64,000 bases of DNA, taken from NCBI RefSeq assembly GCF_009720365.1, contig NZ_WBZD01000017.1, positions 186,001 through 250,000 of the forward strand. Direction: 5' to 3'. Both the position numbers and the translations under genes were made by a program. Origin of the DNA: Catellatospora paridis (GTDB taxonomy: Bacteria; Actinomycetota; Actinomycetes; Mycobacteriales; Micromonosporaceae). The notes under the pieces are model-generated. The model was given only the letters and a program-made list of their open reading frames with translations, did not search any database and had not been told where the DNA came from. Positions 44,211 to 52,655 of the stretch are shown piece by piece (position 1 is the first letter of the stretch; each line of letters starts with the position of its first letter).

Positions 44211-44351
44211 TCAGTAGTCCTCGTCGTCGTCGTACGGCGCGAAGTCCTCGGTCGCGCTCAACTCGATGGTGTCGTCGGGCGAGGCGACGAACTCTTCGAG
44301 GTCGTCGTCGTCGATCAGGGACGGGTTGTCCGCCTGCTGTGGTTCGCTCAC
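44211..44351 (-). CDS. Candidate small acidic peptide gene (46 residues)
   Basis: From GTG 44351 the reverse strand encodes 46 residues beginning VSEPQQADNPSLIDDDDLEE and ending YDDDEDY. Most codons end in G or C, as in real genes here, and the composition (over one third Asp/Glu, no Cys) is uniform. No ribosome site stands out and no family is known to me. The acidic character could suit a protein-binding or DNA-mimic peptide, which is speculation. It lies in the otherwise gene-free stretch 44140-44460. Confidence 0.5.
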   Translation of the reverse strand: MSEPQQADNPSLIDDDDLEEFVASPDDTIELSATEDFAPYDDDEDY

Positions 44352-44460
44352 GATGCGGCCTGCACTTTCACGGTCAGTGAACAGTGGTGACAGTTCGATT
44401 AGAGCGCCGCGGTCATGCCCGCGCGAGCTGACACTCCGTGCGTGGACGCGTGTCCGCGGC

Positions 44461-44979
44461 TCAGCCCGCGTTCACGTCGGCGTGGTTGAGCTCGGTGATG
44501 TGCGTGATCAGCATGTCGTCGGCTTGGCGGGCCAGCTCCTTCACGCGCGGGTCGAAGCCGAAGTTCAGCTCGGTGCGGGCAGCCTGCAGGCTCTCGCCCT
44601 GCGTCTCGATCTCCCGCGTGATCCACATCTGGTCGAAGGAGGCCCCGGACGGCATCGCGGCCAGCTCCTTCAGCACGTCCTGCTGCTCCTGGGCGGCCTT
44701 GTCCGGCAGGGTCACCTTGACCTGGTCGGCTACCGCCACCACCGCGGCGTCGAACTGCGTGTGGTCGGCGGCGATCAGCTGGCCGAGCCGCCGCACCTCG
44801 TCGGAGGTGCCCTTCTGCGCGGCCAGGTTGCCGGCCGCGATCTCATAGAGGTTGGCCTGGTGGATGCCGATCAGGAAGGAGGCGTCCTGCGGTGACGGCA
44901 CCGCCGCGGCCGGAGCGGCCGCGCCGATGGTGATCACCACCGCGGCGAGCACGACGAACAGCCCTCTGCTCCGGTTCAT
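44461..44979 (-). CDS. Secreted DUF4142 protein
   Basis: A 172-residue exported helical protein. A signal peptide (about 1-27, LFVVLAAVVITIGAAAPAAA) leads into the DUF4142 pattern: QDASFLIGIHQANLYEIAAG, ADHTQFDAAVVAVA and a final four-helix-bundle region LARQADDMLITHITELNHAD. The family resembles ferritin-like bundles and is often linked to envelope or desiccation stress; the function is unknown. ATG 44979 has a GGAGG site upstream. It stands alone between the small acidic ORF and the divergent acetyltransferase. Confidence 0.85.
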   Translation of the reverse strand: MNRSRGLFVVLAAVVITIGAAAPAAAVPSPQDASFLIGIHQANLYEIAAGNLAAQKGTSDEVRRLGQLIAADHTQFDAAVVAVADQVKVTLPDKAAQEQQDVLKELAAMPSGASFDQMWITREIETQGESLQAARTELNFGFDPRVKELARQADDMLITHITELNHADVNAG

Positions 44980-45184
44980 GACGAAGCCTCCATCCCCCGG
45001 ACCGCGCGGCGCAGCCTGTTGCCGCGGGTGGCGCACGGCCGCCTGCGCCCAGGTCAGTACCCACGAACGCCGTTGCCGACACCTGCCCGGCCGATTCGGG
45101 CGACCGCGGGGTGATCTTCCGGCATTAAAATGCCCGCGGGCGGGGCCGTAGCGCGCCGCGGCCGACCGACGACGGGGAGCGAAC

Positions 45185-45778
45185 GTGAACAGCGGCATCG
45201 AGGTGCGGCCCGCGGAGGCGGGCGACTGGGCGGCCGTGGCCGACATCGTCAATTTCTACATCGACACCACGACGGTGAACTTCCGCACCGAGCGGCAGAC
45301 GGCACAGGAGTGGGCCGACGACTGGTCCCGCAGCCGCGACCGGTATCCGTGGCTCGTGGCGGTCGTCGACGGTGAGGTGGCCGGGCTCGCCTATGCGGGC
45401 CAGTGGAAGGCCCGCGCCGCGTACGACTGGTGCGCCGAGGTCACCGGATACGTCGCCGACGGCAGGCGTGGGCAGCGGGTCGGGCACGCGCTCTACCGGG
45501 CGCTGCTGGCGACCCTGGACGCCCAGGGCTACCGCACCATGATCGGCGTGATCGGCCTGCCCAACGAGCCCAGCGCCCGCTTCCATGAAGCGTTCGGTTT
45601 CCGCCACACCGGCACCCTGCAGGGCGTCGGCTACAAGCAGGGCCGCTGGTGCGACATCGGATTCTGGCAGCGCACCTCGGTCGCGACGGATGCCCCGCCC
45701 GGCGAGATCCGTCCTTTCGCGACCGTATGGCCACAGGTCGGCGCCACCCTCAGCGAGGACGGCCCAGCACGCTCCTGA
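45185..45778 (+). CDS. GNAT acetyltransferase of the phosphinothricin acetyltransferase (PAT) type
   Basis: A 197-residue GNAT enzyme that reads like PAT/Bar and MddA-type acetyltransferases: IEVRPAEAGDWAAVADIVNFY, TVNFRTERQTAQEW, CAEVTGYVADGRRGQRVGHA with the acetyl-CoA loop, IGVIGLPNEPSARFHEAFGF, and HTGTLQGVGYKQGRWCDIGF. These enzymes acetylate phosphinothricin, methionine sulfoximine or related amines. GTG 45185 follows GGGGAGC at suitable spacing. A resistance or detoxification role is inferred from the family only. Confidence 0.88.
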   Translation: MNSGIEVRPAEAGDWAAVADIVNFYIDTTTVNFRTERQTAQEWADDWSRSRDRYPWLVAVVDGEVAGLAYAGQWKARAAYDWCAEVTGYVADGRRGQRVGHALYRALLATLDAQGYRTMIGVIGLPNEPSARFHEAFGFRHTGTLQGVGYKQGRWCDIGFWQRTSVATDAPPGEIRPFATVWPQVGATLSEDGPARS

Positions 45779-45803
45779 CAGCCGTGGCGGGACGGGCGGC
45801 ACA

Positions 45804-45853
45804 CGCCGGCGCCGGTCCTCCAGGCACGGCTGCTGGGAGGACCGACGCCGGCG
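45804..45853. terminator. Long bidirectional hairpin terminator
   Basis: CGCCGGCGCCGGTCCTCC (45804-45821) pairs with GGAGGACCG-A-CGCCGGCG (45836-45853) apart from one mismatch, around a 14-base loop. It separates the convergent PAT-like and GH2 genes. Confidence 0.75.
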
Positions 45854-45892
45854 CGACTCAGGTGGACGGCCCCGCGAGCGGCGAGGAGACCG

Positions 45893-48658
45893 CTAGGGCG
45901 TCCACGGGCTGACCACCGCCCAGGTGGTGTCCGGGGCGTAGTTGCCGGGGCTGTCGTACGGATGCGGGCCGCCGTTGCCGGCCACCCACACCTCCGCCGC
46001 GTAGTGCCGCACGCTCAGGCTGGGCAGGTTCGAGCTGACCAGGCTGACGTTGCCGGTGCCGGAGCGTCCCGGCTGGGCGCAGAACGTCGCGTCGGCGTCG
46101 AACAGCGCGGTGCCGTCGCGGGCGTCCTTGCGTACCCGGAAGTTGGCGTGCCGCAGGTAGTGCCCGGCGAAGTTCTTCGACTCGAACGAGTAGCAGGTCG
46201 GGTCGGCCAGGCCGCGCCGCACGACGAACGTCGCGTCCGCTTTCAGGGCCGCCGGGCTGGCCGCGTTGACCACCGACGTCACGCCGAGGCTGGCGTTGTG
46301 CGCGAGGAACCGGTCGGTGAAGCCGGGCGTCACCACCTGGAGCGAGCGTGACTGGTCCAGCGGCAGGTCCGCGCCGCTGCGCCACCATGCTGAGGTGCCG
46401 CGCCAGGTCGCGTCGGCCGCGAACGACGTCGGGTTGTCCCAGGCGTTCGTGCCGCTGCTGTTGGCGATCCACACTTCGGAGTTGATGTGCCGCAGGTAGC
46501 GGCCCGGGAAGTTGTACGACTCCAGCGACACCCCGCCCGCCGCGAGCCCGGCCCGCTGGCAGAACGTGGCGTCGGCGGCGTACACCGGCGAGCCGTCGTT
46601 GGCGGCGAGCTGCACCCGGTAGCCGGAGTGGCGCAGGAACTGGCCGGGCATGTCGCGGGACTCGAACGACAGGCACGACGACGACGCCAGGCCGGGGCGC
46701 ACCCAGAACGTGGACGCCTTCTTCACCGCGTCGGAGCTGGTGCCGGAGACGACCTGGGTGACGCTCGGGGAGCCGCTGTGGCTGAGGTACTTCGTGGTGT
46801 GCCCCGAGGTGGTGACTCGCAGCGAGGCGAGCTGCCCGGTGGGCAGGTAGGTGCCCTGCGCGGCGGCCAGCACCGACAGGTTGACGGCACGGACCTGGGC
46901 GAAGTCCATCTTCTGGACCTGCCGGTCGTACGTGAAGAACCCGTTGACCTCGTTCTCGACGTCGGTGGGCTCGGTGTAGACGCTGGCGGACAGGCCACGG
47001 CCGTCGACGAGATCGCGCAGCTGCCCGGTGGCCTCGACGTAGCGCCGGGTCAGGGCAGCCGAGTCGGCCGTCATCTCGTAGGCGAAGCCGTTGCCGGGCG
47101 ACCACTCGTGTCCGGCCACCCGCAGGCCGATGCCGCCGTACTCGCCGAGCACGGCGATGCGGGAGGCGGTCGGCAGGGCGGGCGAGCCCGGCCCGACGTA
47201 GATGTGGTCGTCGATCACGTCGCCGTTGCCGCCGTCGAAGCCGCAGCAGTTGGAGCCGGAGTTGTTGGTGACCAGCCGGGACGGGTCCCAGCTCTTGACC
47301 AGGTCGGCGATGCGCGCGGGGTCGTACTCGCCCCAGCCCTCGTTGAACGGCACCCACAGCACGATCGAGGTGATGCCCTTGAGCTGGTCGACGATGCGGC
47401 GCAGCTCGGCCTCGAACACGGTGCGATCGCCGGCCGACGGGGTGAAGCCGGTCTTCATGGCGGGCATGTCCTGCCAGACCATCAGCCCGAGGCGGTCGGC
47501 GTGGTAGAACCAGCGGGCCGGTTCGACCTTGATGTGCTTGCGCACCATGTTGAAGCCGAGCGCCTTCTGCTGCTCCAGGTCGAAGCGCAGCGCCGCGTCG
47601 GTGGGCGCGGTGTAGATGCCGTCGGGCCAGTACCCCTGGTCGAGGGTGCCGATCTGGAACACGAACTTGCCGTTGAGCACCGGCCGCAGAACGCCGTCGA
47701 CCAGGGCTTTGCCGATCGACCGCATGCCGACGTAGCCGCCGACCGTGTCGCCGCCGTTCGTGCCGGTCAGGGTGACGCGCAGGTCGTACAGGAACGGGTC
47801 GTCGGGGGTCCACAGGTGCGCGTTGGGGATCGGGATCCGCAGGTGCGCGCCGGGCGCGCCGGTGACGGTGCTGATCACCGTGCCGCCCGAGAGCACCTGG
47901 GCCTGCACGGCGCTCGCGCCGCCGGTGGTCTGCACGACCAGGTCGAGCACCCCCGCGGGCAGGTCGGGCGTGGTGTCCAGGCGGGTGATCCGGGCCGCGT
48001 TGGCGGGCTCCAGCCAGACCGTCTGCCAGATGCCGCTGGCCGCGGTGTAGAAGATGCCGCTCGGGCTGAGCCGCTGCTTGCCCAGCGGAATCCCGGCCGC
48101 GTCGACCGGCGAGTGCACGCCGACGATGATCTCGTTGGTGCCGCCGTTGAGCGCGCCGGTGATGTCGAACGTGAAGGCGTCGTAGCCGCCGCTGTGGCTG
48201 CCGACGGACACGCCGTTGACCCAGACCTGGGCGGTGTGGGTGACCGCGCCGAAGTTGAGCAGGATGCGGCGGCCGCTCCAGCCCGCGGGCACGGTGAAGG
48301 AGCGTCTGTACCACATGTAGTTCTGGTGGCGCATGATCCCGGACAGGGCCGATTCGATCGGGTACGGCACCAGCACGGTCTCCGCGAGCGTCTGCCCGAA
48401 CGGCGGGCTGGCCAGCGAGGACGCGCCGGCGAACTGCCACTGGCCGTTGAGGTTCTGCCAGTCGGGGCGGGTCAGCTGCGGGCGCGGATACTCCGGCAGC
48501 GGGTTGGTCAGCGAGACCTGGCTGGTCCACGGGGTGGACAGCGGGGGCGTCTTCGGGAGGTACGGGGCGCTCCAGGCGGGCTGCGCGGCGACCAGGGTCG
48601 CGGCGACGGCGAGTAACGCCGAGATCAGCAGGGCCAGGGGCCGGGCGGGCTGTCGCAT
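45893..48658 (-). CDS. Secreted GH2 glycoside hydrolase with two AbfB (CBM42) domains
   Basis: A 921-residue exported glycosidase. A signal peptide (1-30) is followed by the GH2 sugar-binding, immunoglobulin-like and TIM-barrel domains (about 45-590), with acid/base Glu440 in WVPFNEGWGEYD and nucleophile Glu506 in VLGEYGG. Two AbfB beta-trefoil modules follow (about 620-770 and 775-920), each with SFESxxxPGxxLRH-like repeats that bind arabinofuranose side chains (CBM42). GH2 contains beta-galactosidases, beta-mannosidases and also furanosidases; the trefoils argue for an arabinofuranose- or galactofuranose-containing polymer. It is divergent from the sugar importer, with two LacI-type palindromes between them. 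Start ATG 48658. Confidence 0.9.
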   Translation of the reverse strand: MRQPARPLALLISALLAVAATLVAAQPAWSAPYLPKTPPLSTPWTSQVSLTNPLPEYPRPQLTRPDWQNLNGQWQFAGASSLASPPFGQTLAETVLVPYPIESALSGIMRHQNYMWYRRSFTVPAGWSGRRILLNFGAVTHTAQVWVNGVSVGSHSGGYDAFTFDITGALNGGTNEIIVGVHSPVDAAGIPLGKQRLSPSGIFYTAASGIWQTVWLEPANAARITRLDTTPDLPAGVLDLVVQTTGGASAVQAQVLSGGTVISTVTGAPGAHLRIPIPNAHLWTPDDPFLYDLRVTLTGTNGGDTVGGYVGMRSIGKALVDGVLRPVLNGKFVFQIGTLDQGYWPDGIYTAPTDAALRFDLEQQKALGFNMVRKHIKVEPARWFYHADRLGLMVWQDMPAMKTGFTPSAGDRTVFEAELRRIVDQLKGITSIVLWVPFNEGWGEYDPARIADLVKSWDPSRLVTNNSGSNCCGFDGGNGDVIDDHIYVGPGSPALPTASRIAVLGEYGGIGLRVAGHEWSPGNGFAYEMTADSAALTRRYVEATGQLRDLVDGRGLSASVYTEPTDVENEVNGFFTYDRQVQKMDFAQVRAVNLSVLAAAQGTYLPTGQLASLRVTTSGHTTKYLSHSGSPSVTQVVSGTSSDAVKKASTFWVRPGLASSSCLSFESRDMPGQFLRHSGYRVQLAANDGSPVYAADATFCQRAGLAAGGVSLESYNFPGRYLRHINSEVWIANSSGTNAWDNPTSFAADATWRGTSAWWRSGADLPLDQSRSLQVVTPGFTDRFLAHNASLGVTSVVNAASPAALKADATFVVRRGLADPTCYSFESKNFAGHYLRHANFRVRKDARDGTALFDADATFCAQPGRSGTGNVSLVSSNLPSLSVRHYAAEVWVAGNGGPHPYDSPGNYAPDTTWAVVSPWTP

Positions 48659-48764
48659 GCGTCGCGCTCCTACGGGTGGGCGGACCGGGGGCGGAGAGAT
48701 CCGATGTCACCGATGTTTCATAACGGTGCAGACACGACATCTTGTCGTCATCGGACTCGGTCTG

Positions 48765-48776
48765 TATAACGTTATA
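48765..48776. promoter_or_regulatory. LacI-type operator candidate TATAACGTTATA
   Basis: A perfect 12-base palindrome with the central CG step favoured by LacI/GalR regulators. It lies in the divergent promoter region between the GH2 gene (start 48658) and the importer gene (start 48902). The LacI gene at 53716 is the natural binder. Confidence 0.65.
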
Positions 48777-48793
48777 GAGCGAAGGCGGTTGAT

Positions 48794-48817
48794 CGCAATC
48801 GGACCGAAACGATTGCG
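48794..48817. promoter_or_regulatory. Second inverted repeat in the GH2/importer promoter
   Basis: CGCAATCG (48794-48801) and CGATTGCG (48810-48817), an 8-bp perfect inverted repeat with an 8-base spacer, 29 bases downstream of the first palindrome by start-to-start distance. It could be a second operator or a site for a different regulator. Confidence 0.55.
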
Positions 48818-48901
48818 GGTCAACATTTTCGGCGGCCTATTCGCGCTGTAAGAATGCCCTCCTTTATTGACGTAGGTCAATCCCACCGCAGGGAGAGTCC
48901 C

Positions 48902-49975
48902 ATGTTCCAGCGCAACAAGGCAATGATCATCACAGCTACCCTGGCCCTGGGCGGTGCGCTGCTCAGCGCCTGCACCAAGGGCGAGGACACCGGCACCCCC
49001 ACCGACGGCGGCAGCGCCGGCGCGCAGGTCGTGGCCTCGGCCAGCGCCGGCGGCCAGGGCTGCACGCTGCAGGCGTACGGCGCCACCAAGATCGAGCTCA
49101 AGGACGCGATCGTCGGCTTCTCCCAGTCGGAGAAGGAGGCCAACCCGTTCCGCATCGCCGAGACCCAGTCCATCAAGGACGAGGCGGCCAAGGTCGGGGT
49201 GAAGAAGCTGCTCGTGACCAACGCGCAGTCGCAGCTGTCCAAGCAGGTCAGTGACATCCAGGACATGCTCGCCCAGGGCGCGCAGTTCCTCATCGTCGCG
49301 CCGCTGAACTCCGACGGCCTGGAGCCCGCGCTCAAGGCCGCGGCCGACAAGAAGGTCCCGGTGCTCACCATCGACCGCAAGGTCAACGCCACCGCCTGCA
49401 AGGACTACCTCGCGTTCCTCGGCTCGAACTTCGTCGAGCAGGGCAAGCGCGCGGCCGACGCGATGGTCAAGGCCACCGGCGGCAAGGGCAAGGTCGCGAT
49501 CCTGCTCGGCTCCTCGGGCAACAACGTGACCACCGACCGCACCAGCGGTTTCGTCGACCAGATCAAGGCCACCGCGCCCGGCATCGAGATCGTGGCGCAG
49601 CAGACCGGCGAGTTCGCCCGCGACAAGGGTCAGCAGGTCACCGAGCAGCTGCTGCTGAGCAACCCGGGCATCACCGCGATCTACGCCGAGAACGACGAGA
49701 TGGCGCTGGGCGCGGTCACCGCGATCAAGGGCGCCGGCAAGAAGCCCGGCGCCGACATCAAGATCGTGTCGATCGACGGCACCCGCAACGCCGTGGAGGC
49801 GATCACGAAGGGCGAGATCAACGCCGTGATCGAGTCCAACCCCCGCTTCGGCCCGCTGGCCTTCGCCACCGCGCAGAAGTTCCTGGCCGGCGAGGCCATC
49901 CCCGCCAACGTCATCATCTCCGACCGCGAATACGACTCGGCGAATGCCGCCGCGTCGCTGAGCAGCGCCTACTGA
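48902..49975 (+). CDS. Sugar ABC transporter solute-binding lipoprotein (YtfQ/RbsB-like)
   Basis: A 357-residue lipoprotein with lipobox ALLSAC (Cys24), an acidic Ser/Gly linker, and a periplasmic-binding-protein type-1 domain. Markers are AIVGFSQSEKEANPFRIAET, AQFLIVAPLNSDGLEPALKA, PVLTIDRKV, and ITAIYAENDEMALGAVTAIK. The GFSQSEKxNPFRxAET-like start is characteristic of YtfQ-type galactofuranose binding proteins. It delivers a monosaccharide to the ATPase and permeases encoded downstream. ATG 48902 has GGGAGAG upstream. The interval before the ATPase gene contains a damaged G/C tract. Confidence 0.9.
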   Translation: MFQRNKAMIITATLALGGALLSACTKGEDTGTPTDGGSAGAQVVASASAGGQGCTLQAYGATKIELKDAIVGFSQSEKEANPFRIAETQSIKDEAAKVGVKKLLVTNAQSQLSKQVSDIQDMLAQGAQFLIVAPLNSDGLEPALKAAADKKVPVLTIDRKVNATACKDYLAFLGSNFVEQGKRAADAMVKATGGKGKVAILLGSSGNNVTTDRTSGFVDQIKATAPGIEIVAQQTGEFARDKGQQVTEQLLLSNPGITAIYAENDEMALGAVTAIKGAGKKPGADIKIVSIDGTRNAVEAITKGEINAVIESNPRFGPLAFATAQKFLAGEAIPANVIISDREYDSANAAASLSSAY

Positions 49976-50176
49976 GGCTGCCGCAGTGCCGGAAGTGGGG
50001 GGGGGGGGCGGGGGGGGGGGGGGGGGGGCGGGCGCGGGGGGCCGGGGGGCGGGGGGGGGGCCGCCCTGCCCCGCCCCCCGGCCGGGCGGCGCGGCGCCTG
50101 CCGCCCCCCCCCCCCCCCCGGCGGCGCCCCCACTTCCTCACCCGGAGACACGACGGCGAGGAGGACGAAACCCCAG
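49976..50176. other. Intergenic hairpin with a probable sequencing artefact (poly-G/poly-C)
   Basis: GGAAGTGGGG (49991-50000) and CCCCACTTCC (50128-50137) are reverse complements. Between them is an almost pure G-then-C filling with runs of 12 G, 19 G and 16 C (49997-50131). A normal stem-loop between a binding-protein gene and its ATPase gene would be expected here; the filling looks like failed base calls. The true interval is probably shorter. Confidence 0.65.
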
Positions 50177-51694
50177 ATGAACCAACCCGTGCTGGACGTA
50201 CGCGGGGTCAGCAGGCGATTCCCCGGCGTGCTGGCCCTCGACGACGTGTCGCTGACCGTCGCCCCCGGCGAGGTGCACGCCCTGGTCGGCGAGAACGGCG
50301 CCGGCAAGTCCACCCTGATCAAGATCCTGACCGGGGTGTACCGGCCCGACGCCGGTGAGGTGCACTACCGCGGCGAGCCCGTGGCCTTCGGCCGTCCGCT
50401 GGACGCGCAGGCCGCCGGGATCTCCACCATCTACCAGGAGGTCAACCTCGTCCCGCTGATGAGCGTGGCGCGCAACCTGTTCCTGGGCCGCGAGCCGCGC
50501 ACCCGCCTCGGGCTGATCGACGTGGCCCGGATGAACCGCGAGGCCGCCGAGCAGCTGGCCCGCTACGGCATCGAGGTCGATGTGCGGCTGCCGCTGCGCT
50601 CGCTCGGGCTCGGCGCGCAGCAGATGGTCGCACTGGCCCGCGCCGTCGCGGTCGACGCCCGCGTCGTCATCATGGACGAGCCGACCTCCTCGCTCGAACC
50701 GCGCGAGGTCGACACCCTGTTCCGGGTGGTCCGTGAGCTGAGCGGGCGCGGCATCGCCATCGTCTACGTCAGCCACCGCCTCGACGAGCTCTACCAGCTC
50801 TGCGACCGGGTCACCGTGCTGCGCGACGGCCGCCGGGTGCACACCGGCGAGCTGGCCCAGCTCGACCGGCTGAGCCTGATCTCACTCATGCTCGGCCGCG
50901 ACGCCGCCGAGGTGCGCCGCGACGGACTGACCGGCTTCTCCGCCCACGACGCGGGCGACGTCGAGCCGATCCTGCGGGTCCGCGACCTGAGCCGGGCGCA
51001 CCAGCTGCACGGCATCTCCTTCGACGTGCGCCCCGGCGAGGTGACCGGGCTCGGCGGCCTGCTCGGCTCCGGGCGCTCCGAGACCGCCAAGGCCGTGGTC
51101 GGCGCGCTCGGCGCGGACGGCGAGGTCACCATGGCCGGGCGGCGGCTGACCCGCCGCTCGCCCGCCGCGGCGATCCGGGCGGGCATGGCGATGCTGCCCG
51201 AGGACCGCAAGGCCGAGGGCATCGTTCCCGGGCTGAGCGTGCGGGAGAACATCGTGCTCGCCGCGATGCCGACGCTGTCCCGGTTCGGCGTGGTCTCGCG
51301 GGCCAGGCAGGACCGCATCGTCGACACGTTCATGAAGCGGCTGCGCATCAAGGCGGCCAGCCCGGAGCAGAAGGTGTCCGAGCTGTCCGGCGGCAACCAA
51401 CAGAAGGTGCTGCTCGCCCGCTGGCTTTGCCTGCACCCGCGACTGCTGCTGCTCGACGAGCCCACCCGCGGCATCGACGTCGGCGCGAAGGCCGAGGTGC
51501 AGGCGCTCATCGACGAGCTGGCCGCCGACGGCCTGGCCGTCGTGCTCATCTCCTCCGACCTGGAGGAGCTGGTCGAGGGCGCGGACCGCATCGTCGTGCT
51601 GCGCGCCGGAGCCGTCGTCGGCGAGCTGGCCGGCGACGACGTCACCGAGGACAACATCATGACCGCCCTGGCCCAGGAGCCCGCCCATGACTGA
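50177..51694 (+). CDS. Sugar ABC transporter ATP-binding protein (two-domain, YtfR/RbsA-like)
   Basis: A 505-residue double ATPase. The first half has Walker A GENGAGKSTLIK, the Q-loop IYQEVNLVP, a signature-like LGLGAQQMVALARAV and Walker B VVIMDEPTSSLE. The second half has the usual degenerate Walker A GLLGSGRSETAK and a normal signature LSGGNQQKVLLARWL with LLLDEPTRGID. It powers import through the two permeases downstream. ATG 50177 follows GAGGAGG at a somewhat long spacing. Its stop overlaps the next gene by eight bases. Confidence 0.94.
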   Translation: MNQPVLDVRGVSRRFPGVLALDDVSLTVAPGEVHALVGENGAGKSTLIKILTGVYRPDAGEVHYRGEPVAFGRPLDAQAAGISTIYQEVNLVPLMSVARNLFLGREPRTRLGLIDVARMNREAAEQLARYGIEVDVRLPLRSLGLGAQQMVALARAVAVDARVVIMDEPTSSLEPREVDTLFRVVRELSGRGIAIVYVSHRLDELYQLCDRVTVLRDGRRVHTGELAQLDRLSLISLMLGRDAAEVRRDGLTGFSAHDAGDVEPILRVRDLSRAHQLHGISFDVRPGEVTGLGGLLGSGRSETAKAVVGALGADGEVTMAGRRLTRRSPAAAIRAGMAMLPEDRKAEGIVPGLSVRENIVLAAMPTLSRFGVVSRARQDRIVDTFMKRLRIKAASPEQKVSELSGGNQQKVLLARWLCLHPRLLLLDEPTRGIDVGAKAEVQALIDELAADGLAVVLISSDLEELVEGADRIVVLRAGAVVGELAGDDVTEDNIMTALAQEPAHD

Positions 51695-52655
51695 GGCGAC
51701 CGTCAAGACGTACGCGCCGCCGGACCGCGTCCGGCTCGCGTGCCTGCTGCAGGACTACGGGGTGTACGCCGCCGTGGCCCTGCTGGTGCTGTTCAACGTC
51801 GCCTTCACCGACAACTTCCTGCAGGCCGCGACGCTGCGCACGCAGCTGGTGCAGGTCGCGCCGGTGGTGATCGCGGCGCTGGGTATGGCCATGGTCATCG
51901 GCAGCGAGGGCGTCGACCTGTCCGTCGGCTCGGTGATGGCCCTGTCCGCGGCGGTGCTGCCGCTGTACATCGGCTACGGCTTCTGGCCCGCGGCGGTGCT
52001 CGCCCTGGTGGTCGGCGGGCTGGTCGGCGTCGTCAACGGCACCCTGGTCTCCGTGGTCGGGTTGCAGCCGATCGTGGCCACCCTGGCGCTGCTGGTCGGC
52101 GGCCGGGGACTGGCCCTGGTGTTCGCCGACGGGCAGCTCAAAGGCATCAAGGACACCACGCTGCTGGAGTTGGGCACGGGCGAGCTGCTCGGGGTGCCGT
52201 ACACGGTGCTGATCGCCGGGTGCCTGGCCGTCGTGATCGGATTCGTGGTCCAGCGGACCACGTACGGCCGGCAGCTGGTGGCCGTGGGCGGCAACCGGGC
52301 CGCGAGTCACCTCGCCGGGCTACCCGTCAAGCGGGTGCTGATCGGCACCTACGTGCTGTGCGGGGTGCTCGCCGCGCTGGCCGGGGTGCTGGCCACGGCC
52401 CGGCTCGGGGCCAGCGACCCGTCCGCGATCGGCAACCTGATGGAGCTGTCCGCGATCACCGCGGTCGTGGTCGGCGGCACGCCGCTGACCGGCGGCAGCA
52501 TCCGGGTGCTCGGCACCGTGGCGGGCGCGCTGCTGATGCAGCTGGTCCGGGCCACGCTCATCAACCACGACCTGCCCGACTCGGCGGCGCAGATGATCCA
52601 GGCCGCGATCATCCTGGTAGCCGTCTACATCGCCCGGGAACGGCGGACCCGATGA
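51687..52655 (+). CDS. Sugar ABC transporter permease 1 (YtfT-like)
   Basis: A 322-residue membrane protein with about eight to ten helices and the BPD_transp_2 motif GMAMVIGSEGVDLSVGSVMA near the third helix, a hallmark of RbsC/YtfT-type sugar permeases. GNLMELSAITAVVVGGTPLT is the conserved cytoplasmic coupling region. It forms a heterodimeric channel with the second permease, whose gene overlaps it by four bases (ATGA, 52652-52655). The start ATG 51687 lies inside the end of the ATPase gene, so all are translationally coupled. Confidence 0.93.
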   Translation: MTEATVKTYAPPDRVRLACLLQDYGVYAAVALLVLFNVAFTDNFLQAATLRTQLVQVAPVVIAALGMAMVIGSEGVDLSVGSVMALSAAVLPLYIGYGFWPAAVLALVVGGLVGVVNGTLVSVVGLQPIVATLALLVGGRGLALVFADGQLKGIKDTTLLELGTGELLGVPYTVLIAGCLAVVIGFVVQRTTYGRQLVAVGGNRAASHLAGLPVKRVLIGTYVLCGVLAALAGVLATARLGASDPSAIGNLMELSAITAVVVGGTPLTGGSIRVLGTVAGALLMQLVRATLINHDLPDSAAQMIQAAIILVAVYIARERRTR

